Origin: Amorphophallus konjac
Taxonomy: Eukaryota; Streptophyta; Magnoliopsida; Alismatales; Araceae
Reading direction: 5' to 3'
DNA length: 64,000 nt
NCBI GenBank assembly: GCA_022559845.1
Contig: CM040118.1
Coordinates: 163,762,331 to 163,826,330, forward strand
Within the stretch, counting starts at the first letter, position 1; every line of letters starts with the position of its first letter. The notes beneath the pieces were generated by a model. The model had not been told where the DNA came from, made no database searches, and worked only from the letters and a program-made list of their open reading frames with translations. Shown in pieces: positions 1 through 11,939 of the stretch. The translations under genes and the position numbers were made by a program.

Positions 1-2
1 TA

Positions 3-287
3 AATCATGTAGTAGAAGATATGCTCAGGGCTTGTATCATTGATTTTGGTGGAAGCTGGCATGATCACTTACCTTTGGTCGAGTTTACGTACAACAACAG
101 CAACCAGGCAAGCATACAAATAGCACCTTTCGAAGCCTTATACGGAAGGAGTTGTCGATCACCCTTGTGCTGGGATGAAGTTGGTGAGAAACAACTCTTA
201 GGCCCAGAGATGGTAAGGGATACCACCGAAAAGATTCAATTGATTAGAGAGAGACTTCAAGTAGCTCAGTCTAGACAAAAGGCTTAT
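3..287 (+). pseudogene. pol: TE1 integrase core fragment (C-terminal half), interrupted
   Basis: The reading frame is open from the left edge to the insertion point. It encodes the end of the integrase catalytic core and the start of the C-terminal domain. Recognisable stretches are the helix after the catalytic Glu (VVEDMLRAC), SWHDHLPLVEF, and APFEALYGR followed by CRSPLCWDE, all typical of plant chromoviruses. The catalytic D-D-E residues themselves are upstream of the window. The frame stops being meaningful at 288, where the LTR of TE2 begins. The protein resumes at 11275 (residues ADTRRRD, then EFQVGDHVF). TE2 carries the same segment on the other strand, with two stops where this copy reads Cys-Trp. 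Confidence 0.9.
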
Positions 288-1769
288 TGTCACGCCACGA
301 GCGCGGAAGGAACTCGGAGACGCGTGATGAGTTTATATCGATCATGTCAATCAGAGCGTTTAGTGTATTCGACACAAAGATAGAATTCGCAAAAGTAAAT
401 ATAACCCAATCCTTTATTCAATTACAACCTCAAAATACTTCTAATTACAAATGAAAATGCTAAGACTCAAAAAAAGGAAAAAGTACAATGATTGACTCAA
501 GAAAAAAGATAAGACTAGTGACGCTTGGATGGATAGAGTAGATCTAATCTCTTCACTCTTGACCTTTCCCATTCGAAAGAGTTTCGTCCTCGGACTTACC
601 TAAAAAAAAATAAGGGAAAAACACTATGTGAGCGAACGCTCAGTAGGGATTATATCTCAAGAGCTAGCTTGCTTTAAGTAAATTACAAGTTAGATGAACG
701 CAATTTAGCTATGCATGTTCGCGTAAAACGACAATAGAGAATGTATAACAAGAGAATAGAGAATGTATATCAAGTGATAGTGAGTGAACTAGCAAGTTTT
801 TCAAGAACTCATGTAAAGATAGCAAGATAATCAAGCACGTATATCTATCATGTCAAGTGATTATGTCATGTCAAGAATTGGCTATCATGTTTCAAGCAAG
901 TACAATAAATACCCTTTCCGGATCACGCAAGTCATGTCATGTCAAGTCAAGTCAAGTACGAGATTTGTGGAATGTCTATCAAGCTAGTCATGCACTTCGG
1001 TATAATGCCATACCGTGATCATTACAACTCCCATGGGCACTAGTACTTTTGGGTGCTCCTCCCAGGACCAGATCGGGCCCTATATGCGCAGGCATTGATC
1101 ATATATTTTTGACATCCACTATAGTTATAGCTAATATAGAATTCCAAGGATTGAAGCTGGTATGAATTTTAAGGTAGATCGTGTGGAATAGAATCACAAG
1201 GATTGAACATGTAGGGATGATAATAACGGTATAACCAGGATTCATATTAAAACTAGGTGGAATCGGCTCCCTAACTTGGGTGCCAAGACAATAAGAATAA
1301 GTTCTCATATATAGATGGTCGCTCGTTCTTGTACATGATAAGGTAAATAGAATTAGTGTCCATAAGTATGGCACATCATTCTTAAGCAGTATTAATGGCA
1401 TGGTTTCCATTTCCATTAAAGGGTATTCTCATGACATCAAAATAGCATATCATGATGGCCGGTATACCATGTTTCTTTAGAGTGACATGAAAATCAAGTA
1501 GTGTCATGGGTTTTGATGGTACAACCTGCTCGGCTGCCTTGAGGGAATCCAAGGCTAGTGAAGTCTTACGGAGGTCTCTATGATAAAGTCACAGGTCCAA
1601 AAGAACGGAATGTCCCATGGAGGGTTCATCTATCACCGAGAAATAATGGGTAGTCGATAAAACATCATGAAACGTGGGGCTATATTCACGGAATGGAATA
1701 TAGAGCCAGTGTACACAACCCATGGTCAAGGGTTATAGAAAACCATGAAAATCAGGAAATCATGATATC

Positions 1770-2395
1770 AGTAAATTGACGCCTGAGCTTAAGTCTTCAT
1801 TTTCTGAATTGGCGCCCTTGTCAGGGTCGTCAGTTCAGTAAATGGCGACTCTTCACTCAGTCGTTACATCCAGATTATGTAAATATGAATATCTGTAAAC
1901 ATTTTCAAATTTCGATTATTATAAAAATGACGCCTTTCATAGAGGCTTCAATTCTGTAAATAGCGCCCTAGTCAGGGGCGTCATATATCAAATTAAAGGG
2001 CAGGGTATATGTCGTCATTTCAATATCCAGGAATATTATAACCATTTCTATAATTCACATTTTATCACTAAATTAGCGCCCTTGTATAGGGGCGTTCATT
2101 CAAATGACGACCTAATCCGGGTCGCTAATTCTTTGTCATATGATTTGCACTGGGCAGGTACAATCACAGACACATGGTTTTTGGAGTATGTCTGATCAAG
2201 ATTCTAAAGATATGAATAGACAGAGAAAAATAGCAGGAACTTATGGACATGTTCATGCATTAGTTTACATATAAGGGTTCACAGATATTAAATTTTGAAC
2301 ATTATGTATTTATTAAATAACAAGACAATTGACGACTGTTTACACCATCGTCAAATAAAATAGCGCCCTAGACTGGGTCGCTAATTTAATTCATG
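1770..2395. repeat. GC-rich dyad cluster in TE2 3' LTR
   Basis: Short imperfect inverted repeats such as GCGCCCTAGTCAGGGGCGTC recur every ~40-60 bases, separated by AT-rich linkers. Each has half-sites of the type GACGCC or GCGCC facing GGCGTC or GGTCGC over an 8-10 base centre. The same order is found at 9560-10160, and further members lie at 3205-3345 and 10990-11140. Confidence 0.7.
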
Positions 2396-3035
2396 CAGTA
2401 AAACATGAAAACTCCATCAAGAGTGATATCTGTAATTCCTTTACAGACCTAAATGCATGTATACCACCTAAAATTATTAAATTTGGCTTTGCACTTGAGA
2501 AAACCTACCTTGTGGTGATGGTTTGGTTGTCAGACGATGGTGAAGATGAGGAATCAATAACAAGAACGATACTCTGTTTGTAACAGAGTAACTGGCAGCA
2601 AAACAAAGAGCGGCAGCTCGCAGTAGCAGCACCGTCACCGACCAAAGGATGAAGATATCAAGAGTAGCAGCAGCCCTTTTTGGAACAGGAAGCAGCTTGC
2701 TTCTCTAGCTTCAACGGCTGGAGGCAACATCAGCAGTAGCAGCAACGGTGAAGAAAGGCAATGGCCTTCAAACCTTCGTGCAGCAAGGAAGAAGAAGGAA
2801 AGATGAAGAACTTCACATTCTTCACGTACACCACGGCAGGAGCAGGCTTCGGAGGAAGAAGCAGCTTGTTCTTCTGCTTCTGGTGATAGAAGAAAGGCTA
2901 GCAGCAGCACTCCTTCGTTAACAAGAAAGAAGGGAGGCTTCTTCACGCTTTAGGTAGCAGCAAGGGGAAGATGAATCGCAGTAGCAGGACGTCTTTGATC
3001 AATAATGTCAACAGGAAGCTCTACGGAAGGGTGGG

Positions 3036-3043
3036 TATTTATA
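3036..3043 (-). promoter_or_regulatory. TATA-like box in TE2 3' LTR
   Basis: On the minus strand the sequence is TATAAATACCCACC. It corresponds position for position to the TATA box of the other LTR at 10821-10829, with one nearby change that turns CTATAAATA into ATATAAATA. Confidence 0.55.
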
Positions 3044-3482
3044 TGAGAAGGAATCCTAGTGGGTTCTAAGAGTTCGGTTATGATTAAAATTTCCTATGTA
3101 GAATCCCTATTAAACATAGATATCCACGTATGGATTCTTTCCTAATCAAGAAACCTTCCTGGCTAATATCCATGTTCGAACCAAACACCAACGGTTCTAT
3201 TTGTAAATGATGCCTAAGGTTGGGGCGTGATTTAAAAATGATGCCTCTGTCACAGTCTTCAATTCTTTTAGATGACGCCTGTTAAGAGGGCGTTAATTCT
3301 TAAATTAGCGCCTACTTGAACATTCTTCAATTAAATGATGACCTGACAGGAGCCATTATTTCGCTTATGACCTATTTGTTATATGTTTTAAGTAGATATA
3401 TATATAAGTTGGGCTATTATTATTGGTTTAATCTTTTAATCCATTTAGGATTTTATACCTTTAATTTACCAGGGTTGCTACA

Positions 3483-3495
3483 CCCTCCCCCACTT
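3483..3495 (-). other. TE2 polypurine tract
   Basis: On the minus strand the bases just before the 3' LTR read AAGTGGGGGAGGG, the purine run that primes plus-strand DNA synthesis. The identical motif precedes the 3' LTR of TE1 at 11788-11800. Confidence 0.85.
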
Positions 3496-3558
3496 AGAAG
3501 AATTTGGTCCCCAAATTCAATCGCACATATTTACGGAGAGTGTAGGACTCATACCTTT

Positions 3559-5099
3559 TTAGAATAAATGTGGGAATCGCCTCTTCATAGACTCCTCGGT
3601 CTCCCATGTGGCTTCGTGCTCTGAGCATTTACTCCATTGCACCTTTAGCATGGGAATTGTTTTGTTCCTTATAGTACGAACTTCACGATCGAGGATCTTC
3701 ATAGGCTTTTGTTCATATGTGAGATCCTTCTGAATCACCAGGTCTCCATGATCGATGATATGTGACAGATCGTGCACATACTTCTTCAGCATGGATATAT
3801 GGAATACATTATGGACATCGGACAATTGTGGAGGCAAGGCGATGCGGTAAGCAACCTCGCCAACTTTTTCTAATACCTCAAAAGGTCCGATAAACCTTGG
3901 TGTAAGCTTGCTTTTAACACTAAATCTCCTTATTCCACGTCTAGGTGATATTTTGAGAAATACGTGATCTCCGACTTGGAATTCGAGATCACATAAGCCT
4001 TCTATCTAGACTGACCTACTTGAAGTTTCTCTCTAATCATCTGAATCTTTTCGGTGGTATCCCTTACCATGTCTGGGCCTAATAGTTGTTTCTCGCCAAC
4101 TTCATCTCATCACAAGGGTGATCGACAACTCCTTCCGTATAAGGCTTCGAAAGGTGCCATCTGTATACTTGCCTGGTAGCTATTGTTGTATACAAATTCA
4201 ACCAAAGGCAAGTGATCATGCCAGCTTCCACCAAAATCAATGATGCAAGCTCTGAGCATATCTTCTACTACCTGATTGGTTCTCTCGGTCTGACCATCCG
4301 TTTGAGGATCAAAAGCTGTACTAAAGTTAAGTCTCGTCCCTAGCAAATGTTGTAGACCCTTCCAAAAGTGAGAAGTAAAATGAGGGTCTCTGTCAGACAC
4401 GATTGAGACAGGTACTCCATGTAACCTGACTATCTCCTTAATAAATAATGCAGCAAGGATGTCAATTGACCATCGACTCTTGATTGGCAAGAAATGGGCC
4501 GACTTGGTCAGACGGTCTATGATGACCCATATTCCATCATGTCCTCCTTTAGATTTAGACAGACCCATAATGAAGTCCATACCGATATCCTCCCACTTCC
4601 ACTTGGGAATATCAAGAGGATGTAGCTTACCGGCAGGCTTTTGGTGTTCCGCCTTGACTTGTTGGCAAGTGAGACAGCGAGACACGAAGTCTGCTATTTC
4701 TCTTTTCATATTGGGCCACCAAAAGGTCCTTTTTAAATCTTGGTACATTTTGGTAGATCCTAGATGAATCGTGTACCTTGATCTGTGAGCTTCATCTAAG
4801 ATCTTCTTCTTTAGCTCTGGACAATCTGGGATGCAATTTCTATCTCTGAATAACAATCTTCCGTCTAAAGCTAATTTGAAATCAGATTGCTCTTCCATCT
4901 TGCCCTTGATTTCCACTAATACCGGGTCATTATCTTGCAGTCCTTGTATCTCTGAGAGTAGATCTGGTTGTATGCTCATATGGGATAGTGTGACACACCT
5001 ACTCTCCTTGTCCATGCTTATATTAAGTCTAGTGAACTGTTCTGGCAACTTCCACTCCTGAATCATACAATTGGCTAATATTACTCTTGGCTTGCGACT
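3559..5099 (-). pseudogene. pol: TE2 integrase with chromodomain-like C-terminus
   Basis: An HHCC zinc-binding module comes first (HRSRYTIH, then CLTCQQVK). The DDE core follows: MDFIMGLSKS with the first Asp, IVSDRDPHF with the second, and DGQTERTNQ with the Glu. The C-terminal GPF-type region is next. Two consecutive TGA codons at 4107-4112 replace the Cys-Trp seen in the TE1 copy, and at least one frameshift occurs before 3837. The last 92 codons (3837-3559) hold [16 protein letters not shown] and a chromodomain-like tail (ILDREV, then [14 protein letters not shown]). In related chromoviruses this tail is thought to guide insertion to marked chromatin. Confidence 0.92.
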
Positions 5100-6999
5100 G
5101 AGGGCATCAGCTACAGGATTACCCTTTCCAGGATGATATTGTATTGTGAAGTCGAAGTCCTTGAGATATTCTAGCCAACGTGTTTACCTCATATTCAATT
5201 CCTTCTGAGAGAAAAGATACTTGAGACTCTTGTGATCGGAGTATACAGTGAACTGCACTCCGTATAAGTAATGTCTCCAGATCTTCAATGCAAACACTAC
5301 TGCAGCCAATTCTAGATCATGTACTGGGTAGTTCTCTTCATGCTTCGTTAGCTGTCAAGATAAGTAGGCTATAACTTTCCCTTGTTGCATTAAAACACAT
5401 CCGAGACCAATGCCATATGCATCGGTGTATACTTCGAATTTCACGCCTTCAATTGGTAATGCTAAAACCGGGACAGTAGTTAGGTGATCTTTGATGGCTT
5501 GGAAGATTCTTTCACATTCCTCACTCCATTCATAATGTATCTCCTTGCATGTTAGTCTAGTGAGTGGTACGGCGATCTTGGAGAAATCCTTGATGAATCG
5601 CCGGTAATAGCCCGCAAGACCCAAGAAACTACGGATCTCGCTAGCATTGGTCGATCTCTCCCAATTCTTTACAGCTTCAACCTTTGATGGATCTACGGAC
5701 AAACCATTTTTTGATATAACATGCCCCAAGAAAGATACTTCTTCTAGCCAAAATTCACATTTACTAAGCTTTGCATATAATCGATTTGTCCTCAATATCT
5801 GTAATGCAATCCTCAAATGCTCCTCATGCTCTTCCTTGGTCTTTGAATAGATCAATATATCATCAATGAAAATCACTATGAATGTATCTAGATGAGGCCT
5901 AAATATACTATTCATGAACTGCATAAAGGCAGCAGGGGCATTGGTTAGTCCAAAAGGCATAACAATAAATTCATAATGCCCATACCTGCTCCTGAACGCG
6001 GTCTTATGAATGTCCGCATCTTTGATCCTCAGTTGGTGATACCCCGATCTGAGATCAATCTTCGAGAAGTACTTGGATCCAGATATTTGATCAAACAGTT
6101 CATCGATTCTCGGTAGTGGATACTTGTTCTTAATAGTGAGATGATTCAACTGTCGATAGTCGATGCATAACCTCATGGATCCATCCTTTTTCTTCACAAA
6201 TAGTATAGGTGCTCCCCAAGGGGAAGTACTCGGCCTAAAAAATTCTTTCTTAAGAAGTTCCATCAATTGTTCCTTTAACTCCTTGAGTTCAGCAGGGGAC
6301 ATCCTATATGGTGCCTTAGAAACTGGACCAGCACCAGGGACCAAGTCGATGGTGAAGGCCACTTCTCTTCGTGGGGGTAGTCCAGGCAAATCTTCCGGAA
6401 ACACATCCGGAAATTCTTGTACAACTGGAACGTCTCCTAGCTTAGTTTCCTTAGTTCCCTTAATGGTGACAAAAGTAAGGAAAGATACACATCCTTTCCT
6501 TATTAGCTTACTAGTTCGGAGGGCCAAAATAAGTGGCGACTTGCTCCAACTCTTCGGAGTAGTATAGACCAGTTCCGGGAATTCCTTGAAAGTAACCTTG
6601 CTATCGCAGCAATCAACAGTTGCCGGATATTTGGATAACCAATCTGCTCCTAATATGATATCATAGTCCTTCATGTCTAGGCATATTAGGTCGATGGGTA
6701 AATTTCTTCCTTCTACCAAGACTTCACAGTTTTGATAATGGTGAACAATATCGGCTTCGTTTCCAAGAGGAGTTGAGATAACTAATTTTATCCACTCCAA
6801 TTCCATAGGTAATGGGTCAACAAACTTCTTGAAAATAAATGAGTGCGATGCACCAGTATCAAATAAGACATATGCAGACTTGGAACAAACTTGCAGTGTA
6901 CCTTCCACTAGTCTGCCTTCATCTTGTTCAATCTCCTTAATAGCTTGGAGGCGTGCATTCTTCGTTACCGGGCGTTTCTCATCACCGGCTTGATCATTG
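5100..6999 (-). pseudogene. pol: TE2 protease, reverse transcriptase and RNase H
   Basis: The frame continues from gag. The aspartic protease has FDTGASHSF near 6850. Reverse transcriptase follows, with [26 protein letters not shown], the fold [11 protein letters not shown] and the catalytic FIDDILIYS near 5870-5845. A Ty3-type RNase H begins at [16 protein letters not shown] at 5355-5357 (where relatives have Arg) cuts RNase H after VIAYLS. Downstream, [11 protein letters not shown] is still readable in the same frame, and a further TAA interrupts ELNMR/TRWLEYL near 5186. All core catalytic motifs seen are intact, so decay is by nonsense mutation. Confidence 0.92.
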
Positions 7000-7898
7000 A
7001 GCAACGGGCAGTCGGGAATCTGATGATCACAGCTCCCACAATGGAGACAAGCTCTAAGTTTTCTCCAACATTCTTCGGCCTTATGTCCGGCCTTGTCACA
7101 GTGTTTACACACCACTTTAGAAGGTGTGGTGGTAATGGAGAAAGGTTTGGTCTTCTTGAACTTTTGCTCTTGGGAGAGTGTTCCTCCATTATTTGGCCTC
7201 TTCTTGTTGAAATTGGGTTTAAAGGAACTAGAACTAGTGACTTGTTCCTTCTTATCTCTCCCACGAATCCTATCAGATAGTTCTGTGGCATCTTCTAATA
7301 ACTGGGCTCGTCGTACCATCTCTAAATAGACCTGTATGTTCATCGGCACCAGCTGTGTGATATATTGGGGCCTGAGCCCATTAAGAAATCTCCTAGCTTT
7401 CATTTTCTCAGTACTGACTAGATGTTTAGCATACCGGGACAACCTAGAGAATTATGCCTCGTACTCAGCTACCGACAAGGATCGTTGCTTAAGAGCTGCA
7501 AACTCGGCAACTTTCTTCTCCTGAATTCGGTCGGAGAAATACTTAGTGTTGAAATGTTCCACAAACTTCTCCTAAGTAACTTGGCCTTGCTCTAAGGTGG
7601 CTTCTACTGACTCCCACCAGCATCGGGCGTCTCTCTCTAGTTGGAATGTGGCTAATAAGACCTTCTCTTGGTCCGTGCATTGCATAACTCGAAAGATACG
7701 TTCCGTCTCTCGGATCCAGTGCTCGGCATCATCCGGATCGGTGGATCCCATGAACTTAGGAGGGTTCATGTTTCTAAAGCTTTGATGGAGATTTCCAGCT
7801 CCACGGTGCGCACCACCTTGTGCCACCTGTTGAAGTGCCTGCGTCATGCCTTGAATAGTGCGTTGCATGTTACGCCACTGAGCACGTTCGGTAGCCAT
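7000..7898 (-). pseudogene. gag: TE2 gag (capsid and nucleocapsid), with stop codons
   Basis: The protein starts MATERAQWRN about 150 bases after the primer site. The retrotransposon capsid domain follows (NPPKFMGSTDPDDAEHWI, then FQLERDARCWWES). Two in-frame stops break it, at 7572-7574 and near 7445. The frame then continues without a shift through [11 protein letters not shown] and two CCHC zinc knuckles (about 7066-7109 and 7008-7049), which bind the RNA genome in the particle. Both stops fit single-base transitions of Gln or Arg codons. Gag and pol share one frame, as is usual for chromoviruses. It is non-functional as it stands. Confidence 0.9.
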
Positions 7899-8048
7899 TG
7901 TCCTACAAGGATTTTTAATTAACTAATTAATATGAGACTTCACCAAGAGTTTGAATACCTTAGTTACTTTAACCCATGGTTCTACCCAATCTCACCGGTT
8001 AAAGGTTTAAACCTATCCTTGGACTTGGGTTTCCTAAGAATTGAATAT

Positions 8049-8065
8049 CCTAGGCTCTGATACCA
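8049..8065 (-). other. TE2 primer binding site, initiator tRNA-Met
   Basis: The minus strand reads TGGTATCAGAGCCTAGG, 7 bases inside the 5' LTR. It is complementary to the 3' end of plant initiator tRNA-Met, with a minor change near its end. This fixes the element's orientation. Confidence 0.9.
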
Positions 8066-9559
8066 CAAAAATTATCACGCCCCGAGCGCGGAAGGAACCC
8101 GGAGACGCGTGACGAGTTTATATCGATCATGTCAATCAGAGCGTTTAGTGTATTCGACATAAAGACAGAGTGCACAAAAGTAAAGATAACCCAATCCTTT
8201 CTTCAATCACAACCTCAAAGTACTTCTAATTACAAATGAAAATGCTAAGACTCAATAAAAGGAAAAGGTACAATGATTGACTCAAGAAAAAAGATAAGAC
8301 TAGTGACGCTTGGATGGATGGAGTAGCTCTAATCTCTTCACTCTTGACCTTCCCCATCCGAAAGAGTTTCGTCCTCGGACTTACCTGAAAAAAAAATAAG
8401 GGAAAAACACTATGTGAGCGAACGCTCAGTAGGGATTATATCTCAAGAGCTAGCTTGCTTTAAGCAAATTACAAGTTAGATGAACGTAATTTAGCTATGC
8501 ATGTTCGCGTAAAACGATAATAGAGAATGTATAACAAGAGAATAGAGAATGTATATCAAGTGATAGTGAGTGAACTAGCAAGTTTTTCAAGAACTCGTGT
8601 TAAGATAGTAAGATAATCAAGAACGTATATCTATCATGTCAAGTGATCATGTCATGTCAAGAATTGGCTATCATGTTTCAAGCAAGTACAATAAATACCC
8701 TTTCCGGGTCACGCAAGTCATGTCATGTCATGTCAAGTCAAGTACGGGATTTGTGGAATGTCTATCAAGCTAGTCATGCACTTTGGTATAATGCCATACC
8801 GTGATCATTACAACTCCCATGGACACTAGTACTTTTGGGTGCTCCTCCCAGGACTAGATCGGGCCCTATATGCGCAGGCATTGATCATATATTTTCGACA
8901 TCCAGTACAGTTATAGCCAATATAGAATTCCAAGGATTCAAGCTGGTATGAATTTTAAGGTAGATCGTGCGGAATAGAATCACAAGGATTGAACATGTAG
9001 GGACGATAATAACGGTTAACCATGATTCGTATTAAAACTAGGTGGAATCGACTCTCTAACTTGGGTGCCAAGATAATAAGAATAAGCGCTCATATAAAGA
9101 TGGTCGCTCATTCTTGTACATGATAAGGTAGATAGAATTAGTGTCCATAAGTATGGCACATCATTCTTAAGTAGTATTAATGGCATGGTTTCCCATTCCA
9201 TTAAAGGGTATTCTCATGACATCAAAATAGCATATCATAAGGGCCGGTATATCATGTTTCTTTAAAGTGACATGGAAATCAAGTAGTGTCATGGGTTTTG
9301 ATGGTACAACCTGCTCGGCTGCCTTGAGGGAATCCAAGGCTAGCGAAGTCTTACGGAGGTCTCTATGATAAAGTCACCGGTCCAAAAGAACGGAATGTCC
9401 CATGGAGGGTTCATCTATCACCGAGAAATAATGGGTAGTCGATAAAATATCATGAAACGTGGGGCTATATTCACAGAATGGAATATAGTGCCAGTGTACA
9501 CAACCCATGGTCAAGGGTTATAGAAAACCACAAAAATCAGGAAATCAGGAGATCAGTAA

Positions 9560-10160
9560 ATTGACGCCCGAGCTTAAGTCTTCATTTTCTGAATTGGCGC
9601 CCTTGTCAGGGTCGTCAGTTCAGTAAATGGCGACTCTTCACTCAGTCGTTACATCCAGATTATGTAAATATGAATATCTGTAAACATTTTCAAATTTTGA
9701 TTATTATAAAAATGACGCCTTTCATGAAGGCTTCAATTCTGTAAATAGCGCCTTAGTCAGGGGCGTCATATATCAAATTAAACGGCAGGGTATATGTCGT
9801 GATTTCAATATCCAGGAATATTATAACCATTTGTATAATTCACATTTTATCACTAAATTGGCGCCCATGTATAGGGGCATTCATTCAAATGACGACCTAA
9901 CCCGGGTCGCTAATTCTTTGTCATATGATTTGCACCGGGCAGGTACAATCACAGACACATGGTTTTTGGAGTATGTCTGATCAAGATTCTAAAGATATGA
10001 ACAGACAGCAAAAAATAGCAGGAATTTATGGACATGTTCATGCATTAGTTTACATATAAGGGTTCACAGATATTAAATTTTGAACATTGTATATTTATTA
10101 AATAACTAGACAATTGACGACTGTTTACACGGTCGTCAAACAAAATAGCACCCTAGACTG
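9560..10160. repeat. GC-rich dyad cluster in TE2 5' LTR
   Basis: This is the homologous copy of the cluster at 1770-2395. Several half-sites have lost a CpG (for example gcgcc to gcacc near 10147), as expected from cytosine deamination. Confidence 0.65.
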
Positions 10161-10820
10161 GGTCGCTAATTTAATTCATGCAGTAAAACACGAAAACTCC
10201 ATCCAAAGTGATATCTGTAATTCCTTTACAGACCTATATGCATGTATACCACCTAAAATTATTAAATTTGGCTTTACACTTAAGAAAACCTACCTTGTGG
10301 TGATGATTTGGTTGTCATAGGATGGTGAAGATGAGGAATCAATAATAATAACGATACTCTGTTTGTAACAGAGTAACTGGCAGCAAAACAAAGAGCGACA
10401 GCTCGCAGTAGTAGCACCGTCACCGACCAAAGGATGAAGATATCAAGAGTAGCAGTAGCCCTTTTTGGAACAAGAAGCAGCTTGCTTCTCTAGCTTCAGC
10501 GGCTGGAGGAAACAGCAGCAGTAGCAGCAATGGTAAAGAAAGGCAACGGCCTTCAAACCGCCGTGCAGCAAGGAAGAAGAAGGAAAGATGAAGAACTTCA
10601 CGTTCTTCACGTACACCACGGCAGGAGTAGCCTTCGGAGGAAGAAGCAGCTTGTTCTTCTACTTCTGGTGATAGAAGAAAGGCTAGCAGCAGCACTCCTT
10701 CGTTAACAGGAAAGAAGGGAGGCTTCTTCACGCTTTAGGTAGCAGCAAGGGGAAGATGAATCGCGGTAGCAGGACGTCTTTGATCAATAATGTCAACAGG
10801 AAGCTCGACGGACGGGTGGG

Positions 10821-10829
10821 TATTTATAG
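10821..10829 (-). promoter_or_regulatory. TATA box of TE2 5' LTR promoter
   Basis: The minus strand reads CTATAAATACCCACCC. It lies ~440 bases from the U3 end of the LTR and is matched by CTATAAATACACC at 12333 in TE1. Transcription would start about 30 bases downstream, near 10795. Confidence 0.65.
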
Positions 10830-11274
10830 GAGAAGGAATCCTAGTGGGTTCTAAGAGTTTGGTTAGGATTAAAATTTCCTATGTAGAATCCCTATTAAAC
10901 ATAAATATCCACGTATGGATTCTTTCCTAATCAAGAAACCTCCCTGGCTAATATCCCTGTTCGAACCAAACACCAACGGTTCTGTTTGTAAATGACGCCT
11001 AAGGTTGGGGCGTGATTTAAAAACGACGCCTCTGTCACAGTATTCAATTCTTTTATATGACACCTGTCAAGAGGGCGTCAATTCTTAAATTAGCGCCTGC
11101 TTGAACAATCTTCAATTAAATGACGACCTGCCAGGAGGCGTTATTTCGCTTATGACCTATTTGTTATATGTTTTAAGCATATATATATATATAAGTTGGG
11201 CTATTATTATTGGTTTAATCTTTTAATCCATTTAGGATTTTATACCTTTAATTTACTAGGGTTGCTACACTTAT

Positions 11275-11723
11275 GCTGACACAAGAAGAAGAGATATCGA
11301 GTTCCAAGTCGGAGATCACGTATTTCTCAAAATATCACCTGGACGTGGAATTAGGAGATTTGGTATTAAGGGCAAGCTTACACCAAGATTTATCGGACAT
11401 TTTGAGATATTAGAAAGAGTTGGCGAGGTTGCTTACCGAGTCGCTTTGCCTCCTCAATTGTCCGAAGTTCATAATGTATTCCACATATCCATGATGAAGA
11501 GGTATGTGTACGATCTGTCACATATCATAAATCATGGAGACCTGGTGATTCAAAAAGATCTCACATATGAACAAAAGCCCATGAAGATCCTCGATCGTGA
11601 GGTGCGTATACTGAGGAACAAAATGATCCCATGCTAAAAGTGCAATGGAGTAAATGCTCAGAGCACGAAGCCACATGGGAGACCGGAGAGTCCATGAGGA
11701 AGCGATTCCCTGACTTATTCTAA
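11275..11723 (+). pseudogene. pol: TE1 integrase C-terminus with chromodomain-like tail
   Basis: This continues the protein left at 287. It encodes [47 protein letters not shown] and the chromodomain-like end (ILDREVRILRNK, then [14 protein letters not shown]), closing at the TAA at 11721-11723. A single-base deletion near 11630 puts a TAA after MIPC. One frame over, the protein resumes as MLKVQW, where TE2 reads IPMLKVQW uninterrupted. The two halves match the equivalent minus-strand region of TE2 almost residue for residue. Together they give a near-complete integrase tail broken by one insertion and one frameshift. Confidence 0.9.
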
Positions 11724-11787
11724 ATAGGTATGTATCATGCACTCTCCACATTTATATGCAAATTGAATTTGGGGATCAAATTCTTTT

Positions 11788-11800
11788 AAGTGGGGGAGGG
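11788..11800 (+). other. TE1 polypurine tract
   Basis: AAGTGGGGGAGGG immediately precedes the 3' LTR terminus TGTAGC. It is identical to the tract of TE2. Confidence 0.85.
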
Positions 11801-11939
11801 TGTAGCAACCCTGGTAAATTGAAGGATTGAAAATTTTAAATTAATTACCAATACCCAACCCCTGTATATATATATTTAAATACTATTATATACACCAAAT
11901 GGGCCTTACCCTTAACAAATAACAAATGGGCCAAAATTA

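Larger units (their letters stand above)
288..3482 (-). repeat. TE2 3' LTR
   Basis: Read on the minus strand it begins TGTAGCAACC and ends GCGTGACA. It matches 8073-11269 along its whole length with scattered substitutions. A TATA-like box lies at 3036-3043 (minus), so U3 is only ~440 bases and the rest (~2.7 kb) is R plus U5. It contains clusters of GC-rich dyads spaced by AT-rich linkers (about 1770-2395 and 3205-3345), a (TGACT)n-like stretch near 930-960, and a pyrimidine tract followed by AG/GTAAGT at 594-610 (minus). Confidence 0.93.
288..11269 (-). mobile_element. TE2: complete Ty3/gypsy chromovirus (Tekay/Del-like) inserted in TE1
   Basis: This is a full-length minus-strand LTR retrotransposon. 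It has two ~3.2 kb LTRs (288-3482 and 8073-11269), a tRNA-Met primer site beside the right LTR, a polypurine tract beside the left LTR, and gag-pol between them. Target duplications CTTAT at 283-287 and 11270-11274 are perfect and restore the integrase frame of TE1 when collapsed. It belongs to the same family as its host, so one copy inserted into a relative in the opposite orientation. In-frame stops in gag, RNase H and integrase plus a frameshift before the integrase tail mean it cannot make a full polyprotein. Confidence 0.95.
8073..11269 (-). repeat. TE2 5' LTR
   Basis: This is the promoter-side LTR of the minus-strand element, 3,197 bases against 3,195 for its partner. Its terminal dinucleotide next to the primer site has decayed (TATCACGCC in place of TGTCACGCC on the plus strand). 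A TATA box (CTATAAATA on the minus strand, 10821-10829) predicts transcription starting near 10795 and running leftward. The first ATG after that opens a 103-codon leucine/serine-rich frame (10731-10420) that is also open in the partner LTR. The LTR ends 531 bases from the oppositely oriented LTR of TE1. Confidence 0.93.
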
